DNA of 64,000 nucleotides from Flavobacterium frigoritolerans (lineage in GTDB: Bacteria > Bacteroidota > Bacteroidia > Flavobacteriales > Flavobacteriaceae), in the NCBI RefSeq assembly GCF_025847275.1, contig NZ_JAOZEV010000005.1:186001-250000 (forward strand), read 5' to 3'. Shown here one piece after another: positions 17,216-26,759 of this stretch. Both the position numbers and the translations under genes were made by a program. The stretch's first letter is position 1; each line of letters starts with the position of its first letter. Under the pieces are notes generated by a model that was not told the DNA's origin, did not search any database, and saw only the letters and a program-made list of their open reading frames with translations.

Positions 17216-19993
17216 TTATTTCTTAACGAATTTCTTAACGATTCTTTTTCCTCCATTATTTAATTCTATGATGTAAATACCAGTATTTAATTTGCTAACA
17301 TCTATAGAAGTTCCGCTTAATTGTCCTGAATTTACTTGTTGTCCAAGAGTATTCGTAATCCTAAAAGTTGCTCCATCGCTTTTTGCTAACGAAACATTTA
17401 ACTCATTATCTACTGGATTTGGATATAAAGCAAAACTAGTGTTATCCGTTGTTTCGATTATTCCCGAAGCTATTTCTGGAGATACAATTGGGCCAGCAGC
17501 AGTAATGTTTACAGAGTAATCTTCTACTTGACCATAAGAGAAAGCCTCACAAGAAGTTGGGATTCCGTTGTATTTCATAGCAACTCTCAATCGTGTAGTT
17601 CCAAGAGTAGCTGAAGCTGGAATTGTGATTGTTCCTGTTACAGGAGTAGTTTTTGATGCAGTTTTTGTCCAAACAGTTTCACCCGAATCTGCAAAATCAC
17701 CGTCTTGGTTGTAATCTATAAAAACGGCATAACCTTCATTGTAAGTTGTAGAAGTCCAAGAAGGAGTAATTGTAATTGTGTAAGCAGTTCCTGCCGCTGC
17801 ATTGGTTGAAATAGCAGTATAGTTTTCATAACCAGCTGTTCCTGTTGAGGTATTGCTAATTGTACCAAATACAACTTTACCAATTTTTTCATCGGTAGTA
17901 CTGTTTCCTTGTGAGGCACAATAGCTTATTGTATTGGCTAATGTTGTTACACTTACAGTATTACTTGCTGGTGAAACATTTCCGGCAGCATCTTTGGCTT
18001 TTACACTAAAAGTATAAGCTGTTAAAGCTGTTAATCCAGTTACAGTATAGCTTGTAGTAGCAGATGAACCTTTAAGAGTTGCTCCTTCATAAATATCATA
18101 TCCTGTAACAGCTACATTATCTGTTGCAGCAGTCCATGATAAATTAGTCGTTGTTCCAGTTGTACCCGACGCTGCAAGCGCAGTTGGTGCAGTTGGAGCA
18201 ATTGTATCTGTAGAACCTACATAAGCAGCTCCAACACCTACGGCATAAAATGCATTTGTTGTAGCAATTACTTCTGGTGAACCAGCACCGTATAAATCAA
18301 TAGCCGATTGTATTCCAGATGTTCTAGCGTTTGCAAAAGTTGAATTAGCAGTTAGATAAACACTTTCTAAACGATATGCAATTTTTGCTGCTTTATCAAT
18401 CGTAATTCCTGTTACACTATATGAGCTACCAATGTCGTTTGTTCCTGTCTTACCTACAGACAAGATATAAAACCAATGATTTAATACTCCTGAATTGGTA
18501 TGAACGCCGCAATAATCATTTGATTGAGTAGGAGTTCCACAATTAATAACTTTCCAGTTTGTACCACCATACGTGTCTGGTTGACCTTCGGCTTTAGGAT
18601 TACTCATAGAACGTAGAGAAAGATGACCTGCTCTTCTTTCTATATCTTCACCAATTAACCAGACAGATTTCGTAGGTGCTGCGTAAAACTCAATACAAGC
18701 CCCCCAAATATCTGAAAAAGCCTCATTCATCGCACCAGATTCTTTTTGGTAGGCTAAGTTTGCTGTATAAGTACAAACCGCATGACCAATTTCGTGTCCT
18801 GCAACATCAATAGCTGTTAAGATATCAAAATAAGTTCCGCTTCCGTCTCCATAAGTCATTACGCTACCATCCCAATAGGCATTGTCGTATGCATTACTGT
18901 AATGCACATAACTTTTTATGATTGCGCCTGCATTATTATAACTATTTCTGCCATGTACGGTTGACCAATAATCATATGTTTTTTCGGCTCCCCAATGCGC
19001 ATCTAATGCACCATTGTCTTTGTTAGCGTTTGCATACTCAGCTGCTGTCCAGTTGTTATCAGCATCTGTAAAATTTACAGCAGCCGTATAACTAGTTCCT
19101 TTTTTCATATTATACGTGTTTATACCTAAACCTCTTGTCGCATCGGCAAGTATGTATGAAGATCCGCTTAAAGTAGTTTGGATTACTTGCGTTCCGCTAT
19201 AACGTGTAGCTGCATTTGCTGCAACAAAGGCTATTTTAGAATTAACATCATTCTTTTGGTCTTTTGCATTTGCATTAGTCGATTTAGCCTTGTTTCCATG
19301 GCTGTATTCTCCAAGATGTTTTATAGTTGCATTATAGAACAATATTTGACCGTTTTCGGCATCTATGTATAAATCCCCTCGACTCACAGGATTTGTTGCG
19401 TAAATGTCAAATTTATAGGCTAAACGAACCTTGTCGCTTGTTCTGGCAGTACCTTGATCTTCCATTGCTGGTAAGAATACCAATTCGCCTTTTGGTTTTT
19501 CATAACCAATCGCTTTGGCATCCTGGGGAGTTTCCCACAAGTATTGTTTTGCACCAGTATAATTAATTGCTCTATTAAAGGCATCTTGAGCAGAGAGTTT
19601 GGGTGTTGTTTTTACCTTTTCGATATTGTAATATTCACCATTCATAGAGACTAATTTACCGTCTTTTGAATGTAAAGTGTAGTTTGCAAACTCTACTTTA
19701 ATACCTTGTTCGTACAATTGAAATTTTTCGTGAGTGTAGCCTTGTGGGTCAGATTCGGTTTTGACTCTTGCAAAGGATTGGTTTTCCTTTAAGCCTAATT
19801 GATCCTGAAATACCTTTTGAGAATCAGAACCTCTATAGGTCGATTTGTCACTAAAGGTGATTAGACTAGGTTGTCCATTTTCGGATACATTTTTTTGGCT
19901 TACACGCTTATCGGTTATTTGCGCAAATGCTGATAAAGAGAATGTAAGCACAACAACGGTTGTTGTGGCAATTTTGGGTAATATACTTTTCAT
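17216..19993 (-). CDS. Secreted M4 metalloprotease with Fn3, GEVED and T9SS sorting domains
   Basis: A 925-residue thermolysin-family protease for export by the type IX system. Order of parts: signal peptide (ends near LSAFAQ); FTP/PepSY propeptide (about residues 45-225); M4 catalytic domain with the zinc site HEIGH near residue 400 and the third ligand in AMNEAFSD about 20 residues on; a fibronectin type III repeat (about 600-685); a GEVED-type module ending GQVEDYSVNI; and a type A C-terminal sorting domain (YPNPVDNELNV to VKKFVKK). It should be cleaved and released or surface-bound as a digestive protease. It is monocistronic. Confidence 0.95.
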   Translation of the reverse strand: MKSILPKIATTTVVVLTFSLSAFAQITDKRVSQKNVSENGQPSLITFSDKSTYRGSDSQKVFQDQLGLKENQSFARVKTESDPQGYTHEKFQLYEQGIKVEFANYTLHSKDGKLVSMNGEYYNIEKVKTTPKLSAQDAFNRAINYTGAKQYLWETPQDAKAIGYEKPKGELVFLPAMEDQGTARTSDKVRLAYKFDIYATNPVSRGDLYIDAENGQILFYNATIKHLGEYSHGNKAKSTNANAKDQKNDVNSKIAFVAANAATRYSGTQVIQTTLSGSSYILADATRGLGINTYNMKKGTSYTAAVNFTDADNNWTAAEYANANKDNGALDAHWGAEKTYDYWSTVHGRNSYNNAGAIIKSYVHYSNAYDNAYWDGSVMTYGDGSGTYFDILTAIDVAGHEIGHAVCTYTANLAYQKESGAMNEAFSDIWGACIEFYAAPTKSVWLIGEDIERRAGHLSLRSMSNPKAEGQPDTYGGTNWKVINCGTPTQSNDYCGVHTNSGVLNHWFYILSVGKTGTNDIGSSYSVTGITIDKAAKIAYRLESVYLTANSTFANARTSGIQSAIDLYGAGSPEVIATTNAFYAVGVGAAYVGSTDTIAPTAPTALAASGTTGTTTNLSWTAATDNVAVTGYDIYEGATLKGSSATTSYTVTGLTALTAYTFSVKAKDAAGNVSPASNTVSVTTLANTISYCASQGNSTTDEKIGKVVFGTISNTSTGTAGYENYTAISTNAAAGTAYTITITPSWTSTTYNEGYAVFIDYNQDGDFADSGETVWTKTASKTTPVTGTITIPASATLGTTRLRVAMKYNGIPTSCEAFSYGQVEDYSVNITAAGPIVSPEIASGIIETTDNTSFALYPNPVDNELNVSLAKSDGATFRITNTLGQQVNSGQLSGTSIDVSKLNTGIYIIELNNGGKRIVKKFVKK

Positions 19994-20302
19994 AATCGAT
20001 TTGGGGGTTTAATGTTAATTTAATAATTAGTTTATAAATCAATTAAAGCATGTAGGTAAATACTTTAATTAATTATAAAATTATAAACATTTTGTTAAAT
20101 AAACGGATATAATTGCCTTTAATCGATAAAATACAACATTTGTTATGGAATATTTATTAAACAATAACATAATATTTATAATCGTCAGAAATAACTTGTT
20201 TTTATTGTTAAATCATTGATTTTAAAACATGCTAATGTATTGTTGTTTAGTTGATTATGTGTATTTGTTTTGATTTTGGCAGGCTAGCGGAGTATTTGAA
20301 AT

Positions 20303-20340
20303 AAAAAAAGGCTAACATTTTTACGTGTTAGCCTTTTTTA
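20303..20340 (-). terminator. Terminator downstream of the scoB-type gene
   Basis: GGCTAACA and TGTTAGCC (20310-20333) form a stem flanked by A7 on the left and T6 on the right, so it can act for the minus-strand CoA-transferase genes. The gap from 19994 to 20302 is AT-rich leader of the M4 protease gene and shows no gene. Confidence 0.8.
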
Positions 20341-20361
20341 TATGAGTTTTAGAATGAATCG

Positions 20362-21018
20362 TTAATTGATAATCATTTCAGGAATATCACCTTCAATTAT
20401 TAAGTTTGCTTCGGTTGAAGCAATAATGTGTTCTACAGAAACTCCAGGAGCTCGTTCTAATAGTTTAAAACCTTTTGGTGTAATTTCTAAAACAGCCAAT
20501 TCGGTAACAACTTTCTTTACACACCCAACTCCAGTTAAAGGTAAACTGCATTTTTTTAGTATTTTAGACTCTCCAGCTTTGTTTACATGCATCATAGCAA
20601 CAATGATGTTTTCGGCAGAAGCTACTAGATCCATAGCTCCACCCATTCCTTTTACCATTTTTCCGGGAATCTTCCAGTTGGCAATATCCCCGTTTTCAGA
20701 AACTTCCATAGCTCCAAGAATAGTTAAATCTACTTTTTGGCTGCGAATCATTCCAAAACTAAAAGCCGAATCAAAAAAACTGGCTCCCGGAAGTGTTGTA
20801 ATTGTTTGTTTTCCTGCGTTAATTACATCAGCATCTTCTTCTCCTTCAAAAGGGAAAGGTCCCATTCCTAAAACGCCATTTTCGCTTTGAAATTCAACGT
20901 CAATTCCTTTCGGGATATAGTTTGCTACCAATGTTGGTATTCCGATGCCTAAATTCACGAAATAACGGTCTTTAAGCTCTTGTGCAATTCGTTTTGCAAT
21001 ATCTTCTTTTGTTAACAT
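20362..21018 (-). CDS. scoB: 3-oxoacid CoA-transferase, subunit B
   Basis: At 218 residues this is the beta subunit of a two-subunit CoA transferase that moves CoA from succinyl-CoA to acetoacetate or a related keto acid. The active-site glutamate lies in EFQSENGVLGMGPFP. Other family blocks are VNLGIGIPTLVANYIP near the start and GGAMDLVASAENIIVAM in the middle. Its gene follows the alpha subunit gene after a 96-bp spacer with short ATTAGATAATT repeats. The exact acid substrate is not certain from sequence. Confidence 0.93.
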   Translation of the reverse strand: MLTKEDIAKRIAQELKDRYFVNLGIGIPTLVANYIPKGIDVEFQSENGVLGMGPFPFEGEEDADVINAGKQTITTLPGASFFDSAFSFGMIRSQKVDLTILGAMEVSENGDIANWKIPGKMVKGMGGAMDLVASAENIIVAMMHVNKAGESKILKKCSLPLTGVGCVKKVVTELAVLEITPKGFKLLERAPGVSVEHIIASTEANLIIEGDIPEMIIN

Positions 21019-21021
21019 AGT

Positions 21022-21118
21022 TTTAATGTGTCAATTTGGAAATTAGATAATTAGATAATGTATCACTTTGCACAATCTAAATTAATTATCTAATTGCCTT
21101 ATTATCTCAATTATCTAA
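21022..21118. repeat. Short AATTAGATAAT repeats in the sco spacer
   Basis: The spacer between the two CoA-transferase subunit genes contains AATTAGATAATTAGATAATG near 21042 and inverted forms (TTAATTATCTAATTG, TCAATTATCTAATTC) near 21079 and 21106. The inverted copies could fold into a hairpin within the transcript. Confidence 0.6.
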
Positions 21119-21816
21119 TTCCTTTGTCTTACTGTACGTTGTTCAATTCTCTTTTCAAATTTTTCTCCCTGAAAAATGCGCTGTACCATAATTCCGGGAA
21201 TATGAATTTGATTTGGGTCTAATGTACCAACAGGAACGAGTTCTTCTACTTCGGCGATGGTTATTTTTGCTGCACCAGCCATACAAGAATTGAAGTTTCT
21301 GGCAGTTCCTTTGAAGATAAGATTCCCAGCTTCGTCGCCTTTCCATGCTTTAACAATAGCAAAGTCAGCTTTGAAAGCGTGTTCCATGATATGCATTTTT
21401 CCGTTAAATTCGCGAACTTCTTTGCCTTCGGCAACTTCGGTTCCATAACCCGCAGGGGTGAAAAAAGCAGGAATTCCAGCTTGGGCTGCGCGGCAACGTT
21501 CTGCTAATGTTCCTTGTGGAATAAGTTCTACGTCTAATTCTCCTGAAAGCATCTGACGTTCAAATTCGGCATTTTCGCCTACATAAGAAGAAATCATTTT
21601 CTTAATCTGCTTTTTTTGCAATAATAATCCTAAACCAAAATCATCTACACCTGCATTGTTTGAGATACAAGTAAGACCTGAGGTTTCTGTTTTTACCAAT
21701 TCGGCAATAGTATTTTCTGGAATGCCACATAAACCAAATCCACCAAACATAATTGTCATGTCGTTTTTGATTCCTTGAATTGCTTCCTGAACTGTGTTGA
21801 CTTTTTTACTAATCAT
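21115..21816 (-). CDS. scoA: 3-oxoacid CoA-transferase, subunit A
   Basis: A 233-residue alpha subunit of the same enzyme as the downstream gene. Family blocks are [21 protein letters not shown] (CoA-binding glycine-rich region) and the segment [21 protein letters not shown]. The C-terminal half contains FRGTARNFN-like residues ([16 protein letters not shown]). As first gene of the pair it likely sets expression of both. The heterodimer would feed ketone-body or branched-chain breakdown into acetyl-CoA. Confidence 0.93.
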   Translation of the reverse strand: MISKKVNTVQEAIQGIKNDMTIMFGGFGLCGIPENTIAELVKTETSGLTCISNNAGVDDFGLGLLLQKKQIKKMISSYVGENAEFERQMLSGELDVELIPQGTLAERCRAAQAGIPAFFTPAGYGTEVAEGKEVREFNGKMHIMEHAFKADFAIVKAWKGDEAGNLIFKGTARNFNSCMAGAAKITIAEVEELVPVGTLDPNQIHIPGIMVQRIFQGEKFEKRIEQRTVRQRN

Positions 21817-21899
21817 ATTATTTGTCTTGTATTGACGTATATTTTTGATAAAAATACCAATTTTTGATTGAATTATAACGATTTCGTAAAAAAATAAAT

Positions 21900-22070
21900 A
21901 TAAGTTTTAACCGCAAAGGGAACTAAGGTTTACGCAAGGTTCGCAAAGTTTTTAAATCCTTTTAATTCTTTTAATCTGTGGCAAGGAAATTAACCGCAAA
22001 GTTCACAAAGACAAAACCGCAAAGTTATTTTATAGATTAAGCTTTGTGCCCTTTGCGGTAAATCTTTTAT
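21900..22070. repeat. AACCGCAAAG-type repeat cluster
   Basis: The 364-bp gap upstream of scoA holds AACCGCAAAGGGAAC, AACCGCAAAGTTCACAAAG, ACCGCAAAGTTATTTT and the inverted CCCTTTGCGGTAAAT. The same elements recur near 34.28 kb and 63.77-63.86 kb. No gene is seen. Confidence 0.7.
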
Positions 22071-22107
22071 TTCTTGGATTAATCTGTAATCAATTTATTC
22101 CAAAAAA

Positions 22108-22156
22108 AAATATCCTTTTGCATCTTCCGAAAATTCAGAAGGCGCAAAAGGATATT
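22108..22156 (-). terminator. Terminator after the PBP1A gene
   Basis: ATATCCTTTTGC and GCAAAAGGATAT (22110-22155) bracket an inner CTTCCGAAAATTCAGAAG stem. Read on the minus strand the hairpin is followed by a run of nine T. Confidence 0.85.
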
Positions 22157-22180
22157 GTATTATTTTAATATGAAGCTAAA

Positions 22181-24484
22181 CTACAGTTCGAATTCGTCTG
22201 TATTTTGCTCGGTGTCTGTTGTGTCTTTGACTTTTGGAGCCGAGTAACAATCTACTTTTATTGAAAGATTTGCAGGTCTTTCAAATTCAGATTTAGATAC
22301 TTGTAAAGCAGGATCGGCATAACAAAGTTTCATGAAATACCCCCAAACAGGTAAGGCAGCTGTTGCTCCTTGTCCGTAAGTAATACTTTTGAAACGTGCC
22401 GAACGATCTTCGCAACCTACCCAAACACCTGTTACTAAGTTAGGAACCATCCCCATGAACCATCCATCAGATTGGTTTTGTGTTGTTCCTGTTTTACCTG
22501 CAATTGGGTTACGGAACATATATGGATATCCTGTCCAGCGTTTGTCTCCGCTACCACCACCTTCAGTACGTAAACGTGAACCCGAACCACTTTCGGTAAC
22601 ACCTTGAAGCAATTTAATTACGGCAAAGGCAATGTCTTTGTTTAGTACATCATGAGATTCTGGAATTGGCTCGTAAATTACTTCGCCACTTTTATTTTCA
22701 ATTCGGTTTAGGAACTGCGGTTTTACATAAACACCTTGGTTTGCAAATGTGCTGTAAGCAGCAACCATATCTTCGACTGTGATTTCAACTGCACCTAACG
22801 CGATTGAAGGTTGCACTGGAATTTGAGATTTTACTCCCAATTTATGTGCTAGTTCAACTACTGCTTCAGGTCCAACACGGTCAATTAATTTTGCTGATAC
22901 GGTATTGATGGAGTTAGCTAAACCTTGTTTTAAAGTTACCATTCCACGGTATCTGTTGTCAGAGTTTCTTGGTTCCCAATCGGCTGTAACGTGATGACGT
23001 CCTTTGTGAATCATAAATGGTCCATCAAGAATCGAATCACAAGGAGACATATTTAATTGCTCAATTGCAGCTGCGTAAACAAATGGTTTGAATGTAGAAC
23101 CTACTTGTCTTGCACCTTGTCCTACGTGATCATACTGGAAATATTTGTAATTGATTCCACCAACCCATGCTTTGATGCTACCAGTTTGAGGTTCCATTGC
23201 CATTAAACCAGCTTGCAAAAAGTGTTTGTAATAGCGTATAGAATCTAGAGGTGTCATTATAGTATCTCTTTCTCCTTTCCAAGTAAACACAGTCATTTTT
23301 GTTTTTTCGCTAAATGATTTTATGATTTCTTCATCACTTTTATCGGCAGCTTTCATTACTGACCAACGGTATGAAGATTTCATTGCTTGGTTTATAATTC
23401 GTTGCGTTTCGGCTTCAGAAATATTAACGAAAGGAGCGTTTTTGTTTGTTTTCGATTGTTGGAAAAACTCTTCTTGTAAGTTTTTCATATGCGCAGCAAC
23501 AGCTTCTTCAGCGTGTAATTGCATTCTAGAATCGATAGTGGTGTATATTTTTAGACCATCTTTATAAATGTTGTAGTCTGAACCATCTGGTTTTTTATTT
23601 TCGGCTACCCATTTTTTCATGTAGTCACGCAAGTATTCTCTAAAGTAAGTTGCAGTTCCTTCACGGTGACTTTCTAGTTTGAATTTCAATGAAATAGGAA
23701 GGGCTTGTAACTTGTTTTTTTGATCGTTAGTAATCATACCCGCTTTTTCCATTTGTGAAAGCACAACATTACGACGGTTTTTAACGCCTTGTGGATTTCT
23801 TACTGGATTGTATAAACCTGAGTTTTTGAACATTCCGACTAATATTGCCGATTCGTCCATGGTTAAATCTTTTGGTTCCTTAGAGAAGTAGGTTTGCGCA
23901 GCAGAACTTACACCAACGGAATAGTTACCAAAATCATATACGTTGCAATACATTGCAATAATTTCATTCTTAGTATATTGTCTTTCTAGGCGAATGGCGA
24001 TAATCCATTCTTTTACTTTTTGTACAATTCTAAAAGGTAAAAATTTTGATCCCTCTCCGTGAAACAATTGTTTTGCCAATTGTTGTGTTAGCGTACTTGC
24101 ACCTCCGCTCGTTCCAAAGCTGGCAATGGCTCTTAAAGTTCCACGTCCATCAATACCTGAATGCTCGTAAAAACGTTCATCTTCGGTTGCTACAAGTGCT
24201 TCGACTAGACTTTTAGGTAAGTCGGAATATTTTAATTGTGATCTGTTTGTCTGGAAATATTTACCAATAACAACTCCATCTGAGGAGATGATTTCGGTAG
24301 CCAAATTAGAATCTGGATTTTCTAAGTCTTCAAATGAAGGCATAGAACCAAAAATTCCCCATGAAGCAAATAAGAAAAAGGTAATAACACCTAATAAACC
24401 ATAGCCAAAAATTTTCCAAAAGGTCTTTTTGTAATAATTTATGTCTTTATCGGTTTTTGTTGGATTGTTTTTTTTAGCAGCCAT
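22181..24484 (-). CDS. Penicillin-binding protein 1A (bifunctional)
   Basis: A 767-residue class A PBP that polymerises glycan strands and crosslinks them. Parts in order: short basic cytoplasmic head, one membrane anchor (about residues 27-50), glycosyltransferase domain with the catalytic-glutamate motif ATEDERFYEHSGIDGRG and GASTLTQQLAKQLF, and transpeptidase domain with Ser-x2-Lys in GSTFKPFVYA, the Ser-x-Asn in NSINTVSA, and KTGTTQNQSDGWF. The short C-tail is acidic. It lies 11 bp downstream of gldH, so it is probably in one transcript with ricT and gldH. Confidence 0.96.
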   Translation of the reverse strand: MAAKKNNPTKTDKDINYYKKTFWKIFGYGLLGVITFFLFASWGIFGSMPSFEDLENPDSNLATEIISSDGVVIGKYFQTNRSQLKYSDLPKSLVEALVATEDERFYEHSGIDGRGTLRAIASFGTSGGASTLTQQLAKQLFHGEGSKFLPFRIVQKVKEWIIAIRLERQYTKNEIIAMYCNVYDFGNYSVGVSSAAQTYFSKEPKDLTMDESAILVGMFKNSGLYNPVRNPQGVKNRRNVVLSQMEKAGMITNDQKNKLQALPISLKFKLESHREGTATYFREYLRDYMKKWVAENKKPDGSDYNIYKDGLKIYTTIDSRMQLHAEEAVAAHMKNLQEEFFQQSKTNKNAPFVNISEAETQRIINQAMKSSYRWSVMKAADKSDEEIIKSFSEKTKMTVFTWKGERDTIMTPLDSIRYYKHFLQAGLMAMEPQTGSIKAWVGGINYKYFQYDHVGQGARQVGSTFKPFVYAAAIEQLNMSPCDSILDGPFMIHKGRHHVTADWEPRNSDNRYRGMVTLKQGLANSINTVSAKLIDRVGPEAVVELAHKLGVKSQIPVQPSIALGAVEITVEDMVAAYSTFANQGVYVKPQFLNRIENKSGEVIYEPIPESHDVLNKDIAFAVIKLLQGVTESGSGSRLRTEGGGSGDKRWTGYPYMFRNPIAGKTGTTQNQSDGWFMGMVPNLVTGVWVGCEDRSARFKSITYGQGATAALPVWGYFMKLCYADPALQVSKSEFERPANLSIKVDCYSAPKVKDTTDTEQNTDEFEL

Positions 24485-24495
24485 ATAAATCTATT

Positions 24496-24975
24496 CTAAT
24501 CTTTTTTTTCAATTCTAAAACCTATATCAGTAATCCCTTCAAGTTTTTGTACACCAGGAACTTTTCCTGATTCTCTCACGGCTTGTTTGATATGAACTTT
24601 GTATTTTCCTTTAAATTTAACGTCCTCTTTATAAAAGAGTTTGCTTTCTTTTATATCCGTAAATCCATTGCCCATTAAAGTCCCATCAGGATGTGCCATT
24701 TGGTATTCAAGGGTATCTACTTTGGTAAATCCGCTTTGGGTTTCAATAGCAACAATTAAAAATATATTATTGAAAGGATAACTGTTGTTATCTCTCAAAT
24801 TTACAAATAAATTGTATCGTTTGGTTGAATCTAATTCGGGTAAATTAAATGTTACAATGCTGTCTTTATGCCAAGCAGATCCAACAGACTTGTATTCATC
24901 AAATACTCTTTTTTTATCGCATGAAAAAAGAAGTATAGCCACTAAAAGAAGAATCCCGCTATTTTTTATTCTCAT
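24496..24975 (-). CDS. gldH: Gliding motility lipoprotein GldH
   Basis: A 159-residue lipoprotein (lipobox Leu-Phe-Ser-Cys in LLLVAILLFSCDKK) matching GldH, which is needed for gliding and chitin use in Flavobacterium johnsoniae. Its exact part in the gliding/T9SS machinery is not settled. Recognisable stretches are YNLFVNLRDNNSYPFNNIFLIV and the C-terminal KGKYKVHIKQAVRE. Its start overlaps the end of ricT by 17 bases and it precedes the PBP1A gene by 11 bp, an order I recall as common in flavobacteria. Confidence 0.92.
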   Translation of the reverse strand: MRIKNSGILLLVAILLFSCDKKRVFDEYKSVGSAWHKDSIVTFNLPELDSTKRYNLFVNLRDNNSYPFNNIFLIVAIETQSGFTKVDTLEYQMAHPDGTLMGNGFTDIKESKLFYKEDVKFKGKYKVHIKQAVRESGKVPGVQKLEGITDIGFRIEKKD

Positions 24976-26278
24976 TTTTTGTAATAATTATTGGTTTTCT
25001 AGGTCCTGCTGGTTTTTTATCATTAGCAGTATTGTTATTGGGCTTGTTGTTATTGTTGTTTCCAGCTGGCTTATTGCCTTTTGGAGTTTGATTTTTTGGT
25101 GCTTGATTGTTGGGAGCAATTGCAGGAGCTACAGCAGCATTTTCGCCAATAGTTTTGCGTTTTTTAGCTGGTTTTTTCTTTCTTTTAGGTTGGTCAAAAC
25201 GAGTTAAGCTTTCTTGACCCATAGCGTTATTGAAGTCTTTTTCAGGCTCTTGAGTAACTTCTATTGCAAAATCTTCAAGAGAAGAAACTCTGTTTTTAAG
25301 CTTATTTTCAGCAATGATCTCTTTTACCTGATCAATTTTTAAAACATGCCAATTCGCGAAGTTATTTGTATAAGCAAACCACATTAATCCTTTAAAAATG
25401 TCCTGTTTTTGGCAAATAGCATCACCTTTTTCAGTAACTAATTTAGTATCATAGTCTGGGAAATCTTTAAGAGCATCCATATAAGTGTCTAGCTCATAGT
25501 TTAAACAGCATTTCAATTTTCCGCATTGTCCAGCTAGTTTTTGTGGATTTAAAGATAATTGTTGGTAACGAGCCGCTGAGGTATTTACACTTCTAAAATC
25601 GGTTAACCAAGTAGAGCAACATAATTCTCTTCCGCATGAACCAATTCCTCCTAAACGAGCAGCTTCCTGACGGAAACCAACTTGTTTCATTTCGACTCTA
25701 GTGCTGAATTCTTTAGCAAAATCTTTAATTAAAAGTCTAAAATCGACTCTGTCATTTGCAGTATAATAAAAAGTGGCTTTCGAGCCATCTCCTTGAAATT
25801 CAATGTCAGAAATTTTCATTTCTAGTTTTTGAGCAATCGCTAATTCACGTGCACGAACTTTCATAGGTTCTTCTCTTTCACGAGCTGCCGACCAAATGTC
25901 GATATCCTTTTGAGAAGCTTTGCGGTAAATTTTAGGAACTTCATTACTTGCTGGATTAACTCCTTTTTTCTTCATTTGAATTTTTACCAATTCACCTGTA
26001 AGAGTTACAATTCCTATGTCATGCCCTGGAGACGCTACAGTTGCAACGATATCTCCAATACTTAAAGTTAATTTATCTACGTTTCTAAAAAATTCTTTTC
26101 TACCGTTCTTAAAACGTACTTCAACACAATCAAAAGGAGCTTCTCCGTTAGGTAAACTCATATTAGAAAGCCAATCAAAAACGGTTAATTTATTGCAGCT
26201 ATCGGTGCCGCAAGTCCCATTATTTTTACAACCCTTAGGTGCGCCACCATCAGAAGTTGAACAACTTGTACATGCCAT
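24959..26278 (-). CDS. ricT: RicT-like PSP1 domain protein
   Basis: A 439-residue PSP1-family protein. In Bacillus RicT works with RicA and RicF in an Fe-S complex linked to RNA processing. The PSP1 core runs to about residue 290, with cysteine clusters GSCGRELCCSTWL and GQCGKLKCCLNYE typical of RicT. The N-terminus is itself Cys-rich (MACTSCSTSDGG). The last 70 residues are a low-complexity Lys, Asn, Pro tail, probably disordered. The role in Bacteroidetes is not known; its fixed position upstream of gldH is notable. Confidence 0.88.
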   Translation of the reverse strand: MACTSCSTSDGGAPKGCKNNGTCGTDSCNKLTVFDWLSNMSLPNGEAPFDCVEVRFKNGRKEFFRNVDKLTLSIGDIVATVASPGHDIGIVTLTGELVKIQMKKKGVNPASNEVPKIYRKASQKDIDIWSAAREREEPMKVRARELAIAQKLEMKISDIEFQGDGSKATFYYTANDRVDFRLLIKDFAKEFSTRVEMKQVGFRQEAARLGGIGSCGRELCCSTWLTDFRSVNTSAARYQQLSLNPQKLAGQCGKLKCCLNYELDTYMDALKDFPDYDTKLVTEKGDAICQKQDIFKGLMWFAYTNNFANWHVLKIDQVKEIIAENKLKNRVSSLEDFAIEVTQEPEKDFNNAMGQESLTRFDQPKRKKKPAKKRKTIGENAAVAPAIAPNNQAPKNQTPKGNKPAGNNNNNKPNNNTANDKKPAGPRKPIIITKNENKK

Positions 26279-26512
26279 AATTTTATATGTAGTGTTGCAA
26301 TTAATGCAACTTAAGTTCTTAAAAAGATTAATGTGTAAAGATAGTATTTTTTTTAGTTTGCTTTTTAATGCATTAACACTAATGCTACGTTAAATACAAA
26401 AGACAGTACTATTTAAGAGAAAATTAATGGTTTTTGTTCTAGTATGAAACTTGATTTATCAAGAAAATTCTTTTGCTATTTATTTGTCTTAGTTAAAAGA
26501 ACTTACTGTTTT

Positions 26513-26544
26513 AGGATAGTTTTTTTGAATAAAAAAACTATCCT
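26513..26544. terminator. Lone terminator-like hairpin in a divergent intergenic region
   Basis: AGGATAGTTTTTTT (26513-26526) pairs with AAAAAAACTATCCT (26531-26544) around GAAT, a perfect 14-bp stem. It lies in the 481-bp gap between the divergent ricT and lipoprotein genes and is not next to any gene end. It may close a small untranslated transcript or be a dispersed palindrome. The rest of the gap shows no convincing gene. Confidence 0.5.
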
Positions 26545-26759
26545 GATTATTCTTAAATAATTATTTAAACTTATATTTGGGTTGTGTTTATAGGTTTTAT
26601 CTTAAAATCCTAACCTTGAGTATTGATTTAAAAAACGAAATATCCCTCATTGACATGAGTCACGCTCTACTGACTTGCAAATTGTTATTTTGCTGTTGAG
26701 ATCATTGTCAATACCTTGAAATATTAGCAATCTATTTTATACTATTTACAACAAAACCC

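Noticed and set aside
22389..22607. Open frame opposite the PBP1A gene
   Set aside because: It is a shadow frame of a well-supported gene; its codons follow the other strand's composition.
26444..26560. Small frame of 38 codons starting with MKLDLSRKF
   Set aside because: It runs straight through the terminator-like hairpin, has poor coding character and no supporting context.
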